Positions 1 through 7,642 of a DNA stretch of 64,000 nucleotides are shown piece by piece. The stretch is taken from positions 2,454,501 through 2,518,500 of the forward strand of contig NZ_CP120742.1 of NCBI RefSeq assembly GCF_029581275.1, written 5' to 3'. The notes below the pieces were generated by a model, which was not told the origin of the DNA, ran no database searches, and worked only from the letters and a program-made list of their open reading frames with translations. A program made the position numbers and the translations under genes. This stretch comes from Micromonospora sp. WMMD1155 (lineage in GTDB: Bacteria; Actinomycetota; Actinomycetes; Mycobacteriales; Micromonosporaceae). The stretch's first letter is position 1. Every line of letters starts with the position of its first letter.

Positions 1-113
1 GCGATCAGCTCGGTGGCCTTGGCGGTGAACGCGGCGGCCTCGGCCGGCGTGCAGGCCGGGTCCTCGGCCTGGGCCAGCAGCTTGCGCACCTTGCTGAGCA
101 TGGCCTCGGACAT
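1..113 (-). CDS. DUF2786-type protein, N-terminal fragment
   Basis: Reading the complement from the ATG at 111-113 gives 37 residues that run off the left edge of the window. They contain KVRKLLAQAED, then a TPAEAAAFTAKATELIA stretch, which is the pattern of the DUF2786 N-terminal helical domain (KLLALAED..TPAEAEAFTAKA). The function of this family is not established. Only the N-terminus is visible, so the remaining domains, often a longer hydrophilic region, cannot be judged. The frame is open to position 1. The neighbour at 245 is divergent, with about 130 bases between the two starts. Confidence 0.72.
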   Translation of the reverse strand, partial: MSEAMLSKVRKLLAQAEDPACTPAEAAAFTAKATELI

Positions 114-244
114 GCCTACAGAGCTATCACACGGGGCGGACATCGACGGGGTCACGACGCAATCGATCGATACGTATCATCGTCACCGTCCGATGATCAG
201 TCCTATCCGGACGGTCAATCTACTGTTCCCGGAGGCCCGCACGC

Positions 245-685
245 ATGCCATTCCCGACCGCTCGCCTGTCCGCCGTCGCCACGGTCGCCGCACTGCTCCT
301 CGCCGGCACACCCGCACAGGCCGCCCCGACCGCGCCGATCACACCGGCCGCCCCTGGCACGAACGCCTTCGCCCCGCTCGCCACGTGTTACGGCGGGGCG
401 GTCCGGTCGTACTTCGCGAACGGCCGCTACGGCGGCTCGGCCGGCCAGTACCGCACCACGACCCGCTGCCGTGACATCAACGTCCGCAACGCGAGCGTGT
501 ACGCCACCGAGGCGTGCGTGATCTTCGTCGACAAGACGAGCGCCTGTAACTACTGGACCTACCTGCCGGCCAACTCGGGCTGGACCACGGTGGCGACCAA
601 CGTCCGGGACGGGGTCAACTTCCGGGTCCGCTTCGAGAACCTGCGGTACGAGTACGAGCCGCTGATCGCGTACCACGCGTTCTGA
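245..685 (+). CDS. Small secreted protein, four cysteines
   Basis: This is a 146-residue protein with a clear signal peptide: Met-Pro-Phe-Pro-Thr-Ala-Arg, a hydrophobic core at about residues 10-22, and a likely cut after AQA (residue 26). The mature part starts with a Pro/Ala/Thr stretch. It then forms a compact domain with four cysteines (48, 75, 91, 101), which could make two disulfides outside the cell. A GGAGG ribosome-binding site lies 9-14 bases before the ATG. I do not recognise the family; it resembles the many small secreted proteins of actinomycetes with no assigned function. It ends convergently against the next gene, with a shared hairpin between them. Confidence 0.8.
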   Translation: MPFPTARLSAVATVAALLLAGTPAQAAPTAPITPAAPGTNAFAPLATCYGGAVRSYFANGRYGGSAGQYRTTTRCRDINVRNASVYATEACVIFVDKTSACNYWTYLPANSGWTTVATNVRDGVNFRVRFENLRYEYEPLIAYHAF

Positions 686-695
686 GTGCGACGGT

Positions 696-725
696 CGCGG
701 CGTCCGCTCCCCGACGGACGCCGCG
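696..725. terminator. Hairpin terminator between convergent genes
   Basis: An 11-base perfect inverted repeat (CGCGGCGTCCG, 696-706, and its complement, 715-725) has an 8-base loop. It lies in the 49-base gap between the secreted protein (+) and the hypothetical gene (-), so it can stop both. There is no T-run, as is usual in high-GC actinomycetes. Confidence 0.7.
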
Positions 726-734
726 GCCCGGTCG

Positions 735-1151
735 TCACCCGGCGCGGCTGCGCAGGGTGGCGATCGTCGAGCCGGCGAGGGTGAGCAGGCAGTCCGGCAG
801 CAGACCGTCGGCTGCCGCAGCCCCGAACAACGCCTCTCCGGTCGGCTCGTCCCGGTTGGCGTACGCGCTGACGAAGCGAGCCACCCAGCGGGTGTCGTAC
901 TCCGCCTGGTCGATCCCCGGGAAGTCCAGCGCCGCTCCACCGGCCGCCGGGGCGTCGCCGAGCATCGTCGCGGCGAGACACCAGGCGACGCCGTACGCGC
1001 CACTCAGGCCGGCCCGGTCGACGACCGCGTCGAACGCTCCCACCACCGCGTCCCCATCCCCGGTCAGCGCCGAGCGGAGCACGGCGGCAGCGTCGTCGAA
1101 CGTCTGCTGTGGTAGGTCCGTCACCCAGCGCACAGTAGGACGGACCGTCAA
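735..1151 (-). CDS. Hypothetical protein, 138 aa
   Basis: The gene encodes a soluble 138-residue protein rich in Ala, Asp and Gly, with no signal peptide or membrane segment. The predicted pattern is mostly helical (repeated AAAVLRSAL, AVVGAFDAVVDRAGL). It has the coding base pattern of its neighbours, and the competing frames on both strands look like shadows. I do not recognise the family and assign no function. It is convergent with the secreted-protein gene and divergent from the binding-protein gene at 1280. Confidence 0.6.
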   Translation of the reverse strand: MTVRPTVRWVTDLPQQTFDDAAAVLRSALTGDGDAVVGAFDAVVDRAGLSGAYGVAWCLAATMLGDAPAAGGAALDFPGIDQAEYDTRWVARFVSAYANRDEPTGEALFGAAAADGLLPDCLLTLAGSTIATLRSRAG

Positions 1152-1279
1152 GCATCCCGCCGATCGTCACTGTCCGTGTTCAACGCGAGCTACCTGCGCT
1201 TTACGCCACCTCCACGGTCCCACCGACGGCTTCGGCACGCTAATGTGCGCAGCGGACCTTCGCCGGAGGAAGGACGACC

Positions 1280-2623
1280 ATGCTCGTATCTCGCCGATCG
1301 CGGGTGGCCACACTGGCCGCCTGCGCGACGATCCTGCTCGCCACAAGCGCCTGCGGGGATGACAAGGCCAAGGAGGCCAGCGCCCAACAGGTGCGTCTCT
1401 ACGGCACGGACGGCAACATGCTCAACTCCTATCCCGCGGAGTTGAAGGAACGCGCGAGCCTCGTGGACGGGATGAAGGGCACCACGCCACTCACCCCGCT
1501 GCCGGACGACTTCAAGAGTCGGCTGAAGGGCGTCGATCCGGCGCTGACGGACTACCTGTATGCCGCCGAGTCGTACGACGCCGTGGTGATCGCCGTGCTC
1601 GCCGCCCAACTGGCCGGGAGCACCGACCCGGCGGCCATCGCGAAGCAGATCGTCGCGGTGACGAACGACGGGCAGCGCTGCGAGGACCCGGCGAGTTGCC
1701 TCGCGCTGGCCCGTAACGGGCAGGACATCGAGTACCGCAGCGTGTCGCTCACCCGGGCGGGCTTCACGGACAAGGGTGAGCCGGCCACCGCGAGCTACGC
1801 CACCCTGACCTTCGACGGGCAGCAGATCAACGACGGCAAGACCGAGTTCGTCGGCGCGGGCATCGAGTCGGCGGCGAGCACCAAGACGCCCCCGAAGCCG
1901 AAGAAGCAGCGCGCGGGTGGAGACCCCGACCAGGAGCCACTGAAGTTGGGCGGCCTGCTGCCGAAGACCGGTGACCTGGCGATCGCGTACCCGCCGATGG
2001 CCGCTGGCGCCGCGCTGGCGATCAAGGAGGTCAACGCCGCCGGCGGCGCACTGGGCAAGCCGGTGACCTGGGTCGAGGGCGACGACGGCACCAACCCGGC
2101 GGTGGCCAAGGCCACCGTGGCCAAGCACGTGACGAGCGGCGTCAGCGTGATCATCGGCGCCGGTGGTTCGGGCATCTCCCGGGAGGTGCTGCCGGACGTG
2201 GTGCGGGCCGGGAAGATCCTCTTCTCCCCGTCCAACACCGACAGCGGTCTGACCGACGTCGAGGACAACGGCCTCTACTTCCGCACCGCACCGCCGGACA
2301 GCCTCCAGGGCCGGGCGCTGGCCGACGTGATCCTCCGCGACGGGTCGCAGAAGATCGTGATCGTCGCCCGCAAGGACTCCTACGGTGAGGGCCTCCAGGC
2401 CACCGTCCGTGACGAGCTGGAGAAGGCCGGCGTCGCCGCCGACCGGCTCAAGCTGATGACGTACGACCCGCCCGCCGATGCCAAGGCGCCGCCGGTCGAC
2501 TTCAGTGGTGGGGCGAAGGAGATCAAGGACTTCGGCGCGGACGCCGTGCTGATCATCGGCTTCGGCGAGTCCGCCCAGGTGATCCGCGGCCTGGCCGACG
2601 CCGGGGTGCAGATCCGGCAGTAG
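1280..2623 (+). CDS. Branched-chain-amino-acid-type substrate-binding lipoprotein with swapped halves
   Basis: The 447-residue protein has a lipoprotein signal (TSAC, Cys25) and belongs to the Peripla_BP_6 (LivJ-like) family that feeds ABC importers. The order is abnormal. Residues 38-210 (VRLYGTDGN ... YAAESYDAVVIAVLAA ... KPKK) match what is normally the C-terminal half. Residues 211-447 (LKLGGLLPKTGDLA ... GGSGISREVLPDV ... DAVLIIGFGE ... GVQIRQ) match the normal N-terminal half. The frame is open throughout and the RBS is good (GGAGGAAGG). Each junction is preceded by CAG (1388-1390, 1907-1909, 2618-2620). No permease or ATPase genes are adjacent. A folded, circularly permuted protein is possible, but so is a rearrangement or an assembly error. 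Confidence 0.88.
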   Translation: MLVSRRSRVATLAACATILLATSACGDDKAKEASAQQVRLYGTDGNMLNSYPAELKERASLVDGMKGTTPLTPLPDDFKSRLKGVDPALTDYLYAAESYDAVVIAVLAAQLAGSTDPAAIAKQIVAVTNDGQRCEDPASCLALARNGQDIEYRSVSLTRAGFTDKGEPATASYATLTFDGQQINDGKTEFVGAGIESAASTKTPPKPKKQRAGGDPDQEPLKLGGLLPKTGDLAIAYPPMAAGAALAIKEVNAAGGALGKPVTWVEGDDGTNPAVAKATVAKHVTSGVSVIIGAGGSGISREVLPDVVRAGKILFSPSNTDSGLTDVEDNGLYFRTAPPDSLQGRALADVILRDGSQKIVIVARKDSYGEGLQATVRDELEKAGVAADRLKLMTYDPPADAKAPPVDFSGGAKEIKDFGADAVLIIGFGESAQVIRGLADAGVQIRQ

Positions 2624-2641
2624 CACGACCTCAGAAGCACG

Positions 2642-2675
2642 ACGGCCGCACCGGCGCTCTCGCCGGTGCGGCCGT
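2642..2675. terminator. Strong hairpin terminator
   Basis: A 15-base perfect inverted repeat (2642-2656 and 2661-2675, loop CTCT) is followed by TCTTGG. It lies 18 bases after the binding-protein stop and 14 bases from the stop of the convergent enoyl-CoA hydratase gene, so it serves both. Confidence 0.85.
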
Positions 2676-2689
2676 TCTTGGTCGGCGAG

Positions 2690-3466
2690 TCAACGCGGCC
2701 GGCGACGCTCCAGGAACTCGGTCATCCGCCGGTGCTTCTCCTCGTCCTCGAAGAGCACCGCCTGACTGACCAGGTCGAGATGCGGATGCGCGGCGGCGGG
2801 CGCGTCCACCGCCAGCTTGGTCAGCCGCAGCGCCAACGGCGAGCCCAAAGCGATCTCGTCCAACAGGGCGTGCGCCACGGTCAGCAGCTCGGCGGGCTCG
2901 TCCACCACCCGGTTCACCAGACCGATCCGCAGCGCCTCCGCGGCGTCCACCCGTCGGCCGGTGAAGAGCAACTCCTTGGCCCGGCCCTCACCGACCAACG
3001 CGGGCAGCCGATGGGTCGCGCCGGCACCGGCCAGGATGCCCAACCGCACCTCCGGCTGACCGAAGACCGCCCGCGCCGTGCACACCCGAAGATCGCAGGC
3101 GTACGCCAGCTCCGCGCCACCGCCCAACGCGGGGCCGTCGACGGCGGCCACGGTCGGCATCGGCAGCGCCCGGATCCGCGCGAACGCGGCGGAGTTGATC
3201 GCGGCGAGGGCGTCCGTGCGGCCCCGTTCGCGGAGTTGGCCGATGTCGGCGCCCCCGGCGAAGATGCCCTCCGCACCACCGGTCAGCAGCAGGAGCCGGG
3301 GCCGCGCCTCCAACTCGGCGCAGACCTGGTGCAACTCGGCGATCAGGTCGGCGTCGATGGCGTTGCGCTTCTCCGGCCGGTCCAGCGTGACGACCAGCCG
3401 GTCCGGCCGTTCCTCGATCCGCAGCCCGCTCACCGTGCCCGCCCTTCGTTCTCGACTGCGGGGCAC
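2690..3466 (-). CDS. Enoyl-CoA hydratase/isomerase family protein
   Basis: This 258-residue crotonase-fold enzyme is expected to hydrate trans-2-enoyl-CoA to 3-hydroxyacyl-CoA in fatty-acid beta-oxidation. The family pattern is clear: RPEKRNAID near residue 30, the oxyanion-hole region (FAGGADI) near 70, and the two catalytic acids of true hydratases in GGGAEL (Glu119) and GQPEV (Glu139). The first GTG (3466) has a GAGGAG site 9 bases upstream; a second GTG at 3433 is an alternative start. It lies 19 bases after the 3-hydroxyacyl-CoA dehydrogenase gene on the same strand, so the two probably form an operon catalysing consecutive steps. The exact substrate chain length cannot be read from the sequence. 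Confidence 0.88.
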   Translation of the reverse strand: MPRSRERRAGTVSGLRIEERPDRLVVTLDRPEKRNAIDADLIAELHQVCAELEARPRLLLLTGGAEGIFAGGADIGQLRERGRTDALAAINSAAFARIRALPMPTVAAVDGPALGGGAELAYACDLRVCTARAVFGQPEVRLGILAGAGATHRLPALVGEGRAKELLFTGRRVDAAEALRIGLVNRVVDEPAELLTVAHALLDEIALGSPLALRLTKLAVDAPAAAHPHLDLVSQAVLFEDEEKHRRMTEFLERRRPR

Positions 3467-3485
3467 GCAAGCTCACTCCTCGCAC

Positions 3486-4343
3486 TCACTGTTTGACGCC
3501 GCCTTCCCAGCGGTAGAAGCCCCGCCCCGACTTCTTACCCAGCCGCCCCTCGGCCACCATCTCCACGAGCAGGGGCGGCGGGGCGAACCGCTCCCCGTAC
3601 GCGGCCTGGAGGGTGCGGGCGATGTCCAGCCGCACGTCCAGACCGACCAGGTCGGTGAGTTCCAGCGGGCCGATCGGGTGCCGATAGCCCAACACCATGG
3701 CCTTGTCGATGTCGGCCGGGTCGGCCACCCCGTCGGCCACCATCCGGATCGCCTCCAACCCGAGGGTGACGCCGAGTCGTGACGTGGCGAAGCCGGGCAT
3801 GTCGCGTACCACGACGGCGTCCTTGCCCAACCGGCCGGCGAGCGCGACGGCCGCCGTCGTGGTCTCCTCGGCGGTGGCCGGGCCGACCACGATCTCCAGG
3901 AGCGCCATCGCCCAGACCGGGTTGAAGAAGTGCAGGCCGAGGAAGCGCTCGGGCGCGTCCAGCCCGTCGGCCAGCTCCCCGATCGAGATGCTGGAGGTGT
4001 TGCTGCCCAGCAGAGCCGGGCGCAGGGCGGCGGCGTCGCGCAGCACCGCCCGTTTCAGGTCCAGCCGCTCCGGCACCGCCTCGACGATCACCTCGGGGGT
4101 CGGGGCGACGTCGGCCAACGTCGGACGAAGGATGATCCGTTGCCGGTTCGCCGCGGCCTCGTCGGCGCTCAACCTCCCGCGCTGCACCGCCCGCTCCCAC
4201 AGGTCGGCGAGCCGGTTCAACGCGGAGGCGCCCCGCTCCGGGTCCACCTCGACCAACTCCACGGCGTGCCCGGTCCCGGCCGCCACGTACGCGATGCCGA
4301 GGCCCATCGTGCCGGCACCGACGACCACGAAACGATCGCTCAT
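3486..4343 (-). CDS. 3-hydroxyacyl-CoA (3-hydroxybutyryl-CoA) dehydrogenase
   Basis: This 285-residue NAD-dependent enzyme oxidises L-3-hydroxyacyl-CoA to 3-ketoacyl-CoA. The N-terminal Rossmann domain has GAGTMG at residues 9-14. SNTSSISI and the catalytic-dyad region (GLHFFNP with its His, then LLEIVVG with its Glu) follow. The C-terminal helical domain carries the conserved DLVGLDV and GKKSGRGFYRW motifs. Length and layout match the single-function Hbd/PaaH family, not the large fused FadB. The ATG at 4343 has GGGAGG at a normal distance; the open frame extends much further upstream but without homology. It is transcribed ahead of the enoyl-CoA hydratase. Confidence 0.93.
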   Translation of the reverse strand: MSDRFVVVGAGTMGLGIAYVAAGTGHAVELVEVDPERGASALNRLADLWERAVQRGRLSADEAAANRQRIILRPTLADVAPTPEVIVEAVPERLDLKRAVLRDAAALRPALLGSNTSSISIGELADGLDAPERFLGLHFFNPVWAMALLEIVVGPATAEETTTAAVALAGRLGKDAVVVRDMPGFATSRLGVTLGLEAIRMVADGVADPADIDKAMVLGYRHPIGPLELTDLVGLDVRLDIARTLQAAYGERFAPPPLLVEMVAEGRLGKKSGRGFYRWEGGVKQ

Positions 4344-4520
4344 CACGCCTCCCTGTCCGACCCGACGGCGCGCGGGGTCTCCGCCACGCCGACCCGGGTG
4401 TCCCGCCCGTTCCGCTCGCTCATGGTGCGACCCTATGCAGCACGCCGATCCCCGCCATGCGTGGGGGAGCGCGGGATCGGGTAATGACGGCCCGTCAACC
4501 GAGGGAAGGACCGCATCGAC

Positions 4521-4808
4521 ATGAGCCAGGCACCGGAGAGCGTCACTGACGGGGAGATCGTGGAGACTCGGGGCGAGGAGCGGGTCGAGCTGCTGCGCGC
4601 CGACACCAACAACGACGGCAAGACCGACGTGTGGGTGGTGGACACCGACGGCGACGGCAAGGCCGACCTGTTCCAGTTCGACACCGACGGTGACGGCAAG
4701 GTGGACATCACCATGGTCGACATCGACGAGGACGGCACCCCGGACGAGGTGGTCGACGGCGACGGCGGTCTGCCGCCCGAGCAGCTTCCCCCGACCGTCC
4801 AGGTCTGA
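4521..4808 (+). CDS. Small EF-hand-like Asp/Gly repeat protein
   Basis: The 95-residue acidic protein contains four consecutive calcium-loop-like repeats of about 11 residues: DTNNDGKTD, DTDGDGKAD, DTDGDGKVD and DIDEDGTPD. Spaced Asp residues around a central DG are typical of calcium-binding loops in EF-hand, dockerin and thrombospondin-type-3 proteins, so binding of a divalent cation is likely. No signal peptide or membrane segment is visible, so the protein appears cytosolic, which is unusual for this repeat type. The short tail is Pro-rich. A GAGGGAAGGA site precedes the ATG. It is divergent from the dehydrogenase gene and convergent with the methyltransferase gene. Confidence 0.82.
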   Translation: MSQAPESVTDGEIVETRGEERVELLRADTNNDGKTDVWVVDTDGDGKADLFQFDTDGDGKVDITMVDIDEDGTPDEVVDGDGGLPPEQLPPTVQV

Positions 4809-4813
4809 GCCGT

Positions 4814-4851
4814 ACGACGGCCTCCGCGCCGGCCGGCGCGGAGGCCGTCGT
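4814..4851. terminator. 38-base perfect palindrome, bidirectional terminator
   Basis: Two perfect 19-base arms (4814-4832 and 4833-4851) meet without a spacer. They fill the gap between the convergent repeat-protein and methyltransferase genes; the right arm ends one base before the methyltransferase stop codon. Confidence 0.8.
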
Positions 4852-5640
4852 TCAGTCGGCCAGGCGCAGGGTGGCGAGGTAGTAGGGCGCGTCCCGGTCG
4901 TCCACATCGGTGAGCCGCCAGCCGGTGCCGTGCACCAGCGAGGCGAACTCGTCCGCCGAACAGACCAGGTAGTCGAACCACTCGGTGCTCAACTCGCGGT
5001 AACGCAGCCGGAGCCGGAGTTGGCCGCCGAGCCGCCCTCGGCGGCGGTTGCGGTCGTGGTAGCCGGTGTGCACCGGGTCACGCGTGCCGTACGGGTCGGT
5101 GCCGTGCGCGATGATCTGCGCGCCCGGTCGGGCCAGCGCGGCGAGCGCGGCGAGGAACTCGGGTGCCCGTTCCCGGCCCTCGAACAGCCCGAGATTGTTG
5201 CCCAACAGCAGGAACGTGTCGTACCGCCGACCGTCGGCCACGTGCGTGTCGACGGTGCCGTGCACCAGACGCCGGACACCGCGACGCCGGCTCACCGCGA
5301 GTGCGCCCGCGGAGGTGTCCAGGCCGGTGACCGGCACGCCGCGCTCCTGGAGCAGCAGGGCGATCCGCCCGGCGCCGGTGCCGACGTCGAGCGTCTCGCC
5401 ACGGACCCGGTCCACCGCTCGGTGGTCGTACGGCTGCCAGTCCTGCGGTTCGTCGAGGTAGTGCGCGGCCGGCGCACCGTTGACCAGCCCGTCGTCCCGT
5501 TCGATGATCTCGATGACCGGTCGGGGCAGTCGACCGCCGACCAGCGGTCGGGGGCCCACTCCGGTGGCCACTGCGAGAGTGTCCCGCAGCAGCTCACCGA
5601 CCACGTCACCGATTCGAGGCTGCACCGTCACGGCGTTCAC
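4852..5640 (-). CDS. Class I SAM-dependent methyltransferase
   Basis: The protein has 262 residues with a Rossmann-type methyltransferase core. Motif I is at residues 84-94 (LDVGTGAGRIA), the acidic end of strand 2 at VTGLDTSAG (about 104-112), and a motif-IV-like segment is FLLLGNNLGLFEG. The N-terminal 75 residues form a helical cap, and the C-terminal part (about 190-262) carries a YHDRNRRRGRLGG stretch and mixed beta segments that may bind substrate. The methyl acceptor cannot be predicted. It is divergent from the F420-type oxidoreductase gene, 44 bases away. Confidence 0.85.
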   Translation of the reverse strand: MNAVTVQPRIGDVVGELLRDTLAVATGVGPRPLVGGRLPRPVIEIIERDDGLVNGAPAAHYLDEPQDWQPYDHRAVDRVRGETLDVGTGAGRIALLLQERGVPVTGLDTSAGALAVSRRRGVRRLVHGTVDTHVADGRRYDTFLLLGNNLGLFEGRERAPEFLAALAALARPGAQIIAHGTDPYGTRDPVHTGYHDRNRRRGRLGGQLRLRLRYRELSTEWFDYLVCSADEFASLVHGTGWRLTDVDDRDAPYYLATLRLAD

Positions 5641-5684
5641 GCTATCCGGCTACTCAGTCGCCGCAGCGGTCGTATCCTGGCGGC

Positions 5685-6074
5685 GTGACCATGCTGGACC
5701 GGCTGTCGGCCGAGAAGTACATCCTGCTCACGACCTTCCGCAAGGACGGTCGGGCGGTGCCGACGCCGGTGTGGGCGGTACGCGACGGCGACGCGTTGGC
5801 GGTCTGGACCCGGGCCGACTCGGGCAAGGTCAAGCGGATCCGCAACAACGGCGAGGTGACAGTCGCCCCGTGCGACGTACGGGGCCGGCCACACGGGGCG
5901 GAGGTGCCGGCTCACGCGACGCTCTACGGCAGTGGTGACATCGGCCGGGTCCGTGACCTGCTCAAGCACAAGTACCGCCTGATCGGTCGGCTGAGCCTGC
6001 TGGGCAGCCGGCTCCGCCGGGGCGAGGGCGGCACGGTCGGCATCCGGGTGACGCTGGCCGAAACGCGGCGCTGA
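5685..6074 (+). CDS. PPOX-class F420-dependent oxidoreductase-like protein
   Basis: This small split-barrel protein (129 aa) of the pyridoxamine-5-phosphate-oxidase-like group is widespread in actinobacteria, where members bind the deazaflavin F420 or FMN. The usual start is visible: LSAEKYILLTTFRKDGRAVPTPVWAV, with the GRAVPTPVW strand forming the cofactor site. SGKVKRIRNNGEVTVAPCD, HATLYGSG and LKHKYRLIGRL follow in order. The GTG start at 5685 lies six bases after a TATCCT element, so transcription may begin at the start codon (leaderless). Its substrate is unknown. A hairpin terminator follows at 6096. Confidence 0.85.
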   Translation: MTMLDRLSAEKYILLTTFRKDGRAVPTPVWAVRDGDALAVWTRADSGKVKRIRNNGEVTVAPCDVRGRPHGAEVPAHATLYGSGDIGRVRDLLKHKYRLIGRLSLLGSRLRRGEGGTVGIRVTLAETRR

Positions 6075-6095
6075 GACCTGTCGCGGGCGTGGAAA

Positions 6096-6123
6096 GGGGC
6101 GGCGGATCGAGATCCACCGCCCC
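6096..6123. terminator. Hairpin terminator after the oxidoreductase gene
   Basis: GGGGCGG (6096-6102) pairs with CCGCCCC (6117-6123), with a short inner GGAT/ATCC stem. It lies between the convergent oxidoreductase and bldC genes. Confidence 0.6.
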
Positions 6124-6148
6124 TGCCCGGAAAGAAACTGGTGCCGAC

Positions 6149-6358
6149 TCAGTCGCCCTGTCGCTGCTGCGGGATCTGACCCTGCAACAGCGCCCTGACC
6201 TCCGACTCGCGGTACCGGCGGTGGCCACCCAGGGTGCGGATGGCACTGAGCTTGCCGGCCTTGGCCCACCGGGTCACCGTCTTCGGGTCGACACGGAACA
6301 TCGACGCCACCTCGGCCGGTGTCAGTAGCGGCTCTGGTTCGTGCGTTCGCGATGCCAT
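6149..6358 (-). CDS. bldC: BldC, MerR-like developmental regulator
   Basis: This 69-residue DNA-binding protein is recognisably BldC, the small MerR-type winged-helix regulator that controls the timing of sporulation and secondary metabolism in Streptomyces and relatives. LLTPAEVASMFRVDPKTVTRW (helix-turn-helix, residues 11-31), AKAGKLSAIRTLGGHRRYRE and the EVRALLQGQ end match the family almost residue for residue. BldC lacks the dimerisation coiled coil of ordinary MerR proteins and binds DNA as head-to-tail oligomers on direct repeats (established for Streptomyces BldC). Its gene is preceded by about 220 bases of unusually AT-rich DNA, which probably holds its promoter. Confidence 0.96.
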   Translation of the reverse strand: MASRTHEPEPLLTPAEVASMFRVDPKTVTRWAKAGKLSAIRTLGGHRRYRESEVRALLQGQIPQQRQGD

Positions 6359-6579
6359 CGGTCACTCCTCCACATGTATAGACATCGGCCGGGGTCCCGC
6401 CGGCCGACGCGTCTCCCATGGTCCGGCTAGTCCCCGATGTCCGACATGGGCCGAACGGATGAAGGTCCCTAGACGGACGGATGAACCATGCCCGATTTTT
6501 ACGACTTTTACACGGCAGAAAGTACCTTATTCGGACTCATGATCACGGTTCGTGATGCGTCAACTACGAGTGCACCTCA
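6359..6579. promoter_or_regulatory. AT-rich region upstream of bldC
   Basis: The gap between bldC and the gene ending at 6610 is about 250 bases long and markedly richer in A and T than its surroundings, especially 6490-6545 (ATTTTTACGACTTTTACAC and AGTACCTTATTCGG). No credible ORF lies here. It probably contains the bldC promoter, read on the minus strand, and perhaps binding sites for other developmental regulators. A small inverted repeat (ATCACG/CGTGAT) lies at about 6542-6556. I cannot identify a particular operator with confidence. Confidence 0.45.
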
Positions 6580-6599
6580 CCTTGGGAGCGCTCCTAAGG
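6580..6599. terminator. Near-perfect 20-base palindrome after the 6610 gene
   Basis: CCTTGGGAGC is followed directly by GCTCCTAAGG with one mismatched pair. It lies 10 bases past the stop of the minus-strand gene at 6610, where a terminator is expected. The dyad could also serve as a protein-binding site. Confidence 0.5.
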
Positions 6600-6609
6600 C
6601 GATTTGCCC

Positions 6610-7545
6610 CTAGTTGCACCGCTCCAACAACTGCACCGCGCGCCACCGGGCCACCAACTTGTCGTACGCGGCCGACGCCTCGTCGGCCTCGCCGCGCGAG
6701 AGCCCCGCGAGGCCACCGGCGACCAGCTCGGGAGAGTCGTCAGCCTGCAGGGTCTCGTCGGAGAGCAGGTCCACCAGGCCGCCGTAGTCCAACTCGACGA
6801 CCGAGCGGGGATGGAACTCCTCCAACCAACGGGCCGCCTCCTCCACCGCCTCGGTGATCGGCGCGTCCCCCACCGACTTGCGCAGCACCGACAGTGCCCG
6901 CGAGGACCGACGACGGGCCTTGGAGATCTCCGTGCGGTAGCGCAGCGCGCGTCGGCCCGGCTGGGTGACCAGGTCCCGCTCGGCCGGCTCGAAGAGCACG
7001 AACCACCGCAGCGGCACCCCCCACGTGGCGATCTGCTCGTGCACCCGGGGCACCCCGTGCTCCAGCACCCGCGCGCCGCTGCGCCAGTCGTCGACGACCG
7101 CCCTGGCCTGCCCGGCGAGCACCGGCGGGACGAAGGCGTCGGCCAGCACCGAGGGCACGCCGTCCCGCGCGCTGAGCGCCGCCTCGGCGACCCGGATCCG
7201 CAGGTTCCACGGGCAGACCAGCAGGCTGTCGTCCGTCTCCAGGACGTACGCCTCCTCCGGCAGATCGGGCAGGCGGGTCCAGCCCGCGCCCAGCGCCTCG
7301 ATCACCGCCGTCCGCTGCCGGCCGGGCCCCTCGACGGGGGCGATCGCCCGCCCCTCCGAGACGTAACGGCGCCAGTAGCTCTGCCGGTCCCGGTCGAAGG
7401 CGGTCAACGGCTCGTACACGCGCAGGTAAGAAGCGAAGAGCGACGGCACGGCGCGATCCTCCCACGAACCGTGGCCGTACGCGGTCAGCGGCCGGACCGC
7501 GCGCGCCGCAACGTGGGACGACGGCGGCGCGTCGAGCACCTTCAC
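6610..7545 (-). CDS. Conserved actinobacterial protein of unknown function
   Basis: The protein is soluble, 311 residues long, and starts at GTG. It begins with [22 protein letters not shown] and a [15 protein letters not shown] segment, continues with a beta-rich middle ([22 protein letters not shown]), and ends with a helical, charged C-terminal half ([24 protein letters not shown]). I recognise the general pattern as a protein conserved next to bldC and vdh in related actinomycetes, but no biochemical role is known to me. No signal peptide, membrane segment or catalytic motif is apparent. It is divergent from vdh, with about 100 bases between the starts. Confidence 0.75.
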   Translation of the reverse strand: MKVLDAPPSSHVAARAVRPLTAYGHGSWEDRAVPSLFASYLRVYEPLTAFDRDRQSYWRRYVSEGRAIAPVEGPGRQRTAVIEALGAGWTRLPDLPEEAYVLETDDSLLVCPWNLRIRVAEAALSARDGVPSVLADAFVPPVLAGQARAVVDDWRSGARVLEHGVPRVHEQIATWGVPLRWFVLFEPAERDLVTQPGRRALRYRTEISKARRRSSRALSVLRKSVGDAPITEAVEEAARWLEEFHPRSVVELDYGGLVDLLSDETLQADDSPELVAGGLAGLSRGEADEASAAYDKLVARWRAVQLLERCN

Positions 7546-7642
7546 GGCGGCCGATACTAGGCTCGATCACACCGGCAGCATCCCCGCCGGGGTCCACCAG
7601 GTCCGCGTCCCACAAGGGCGCACACCACTCCAGGAGCCAACC

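Noticed and set aside
1280..2623. Pseudogene call for the binding protein
   Set aside because: The frame is open from start to stop and the lipoprotein signal and RBS are intact. The odd order of halves is reported as a finding instead.
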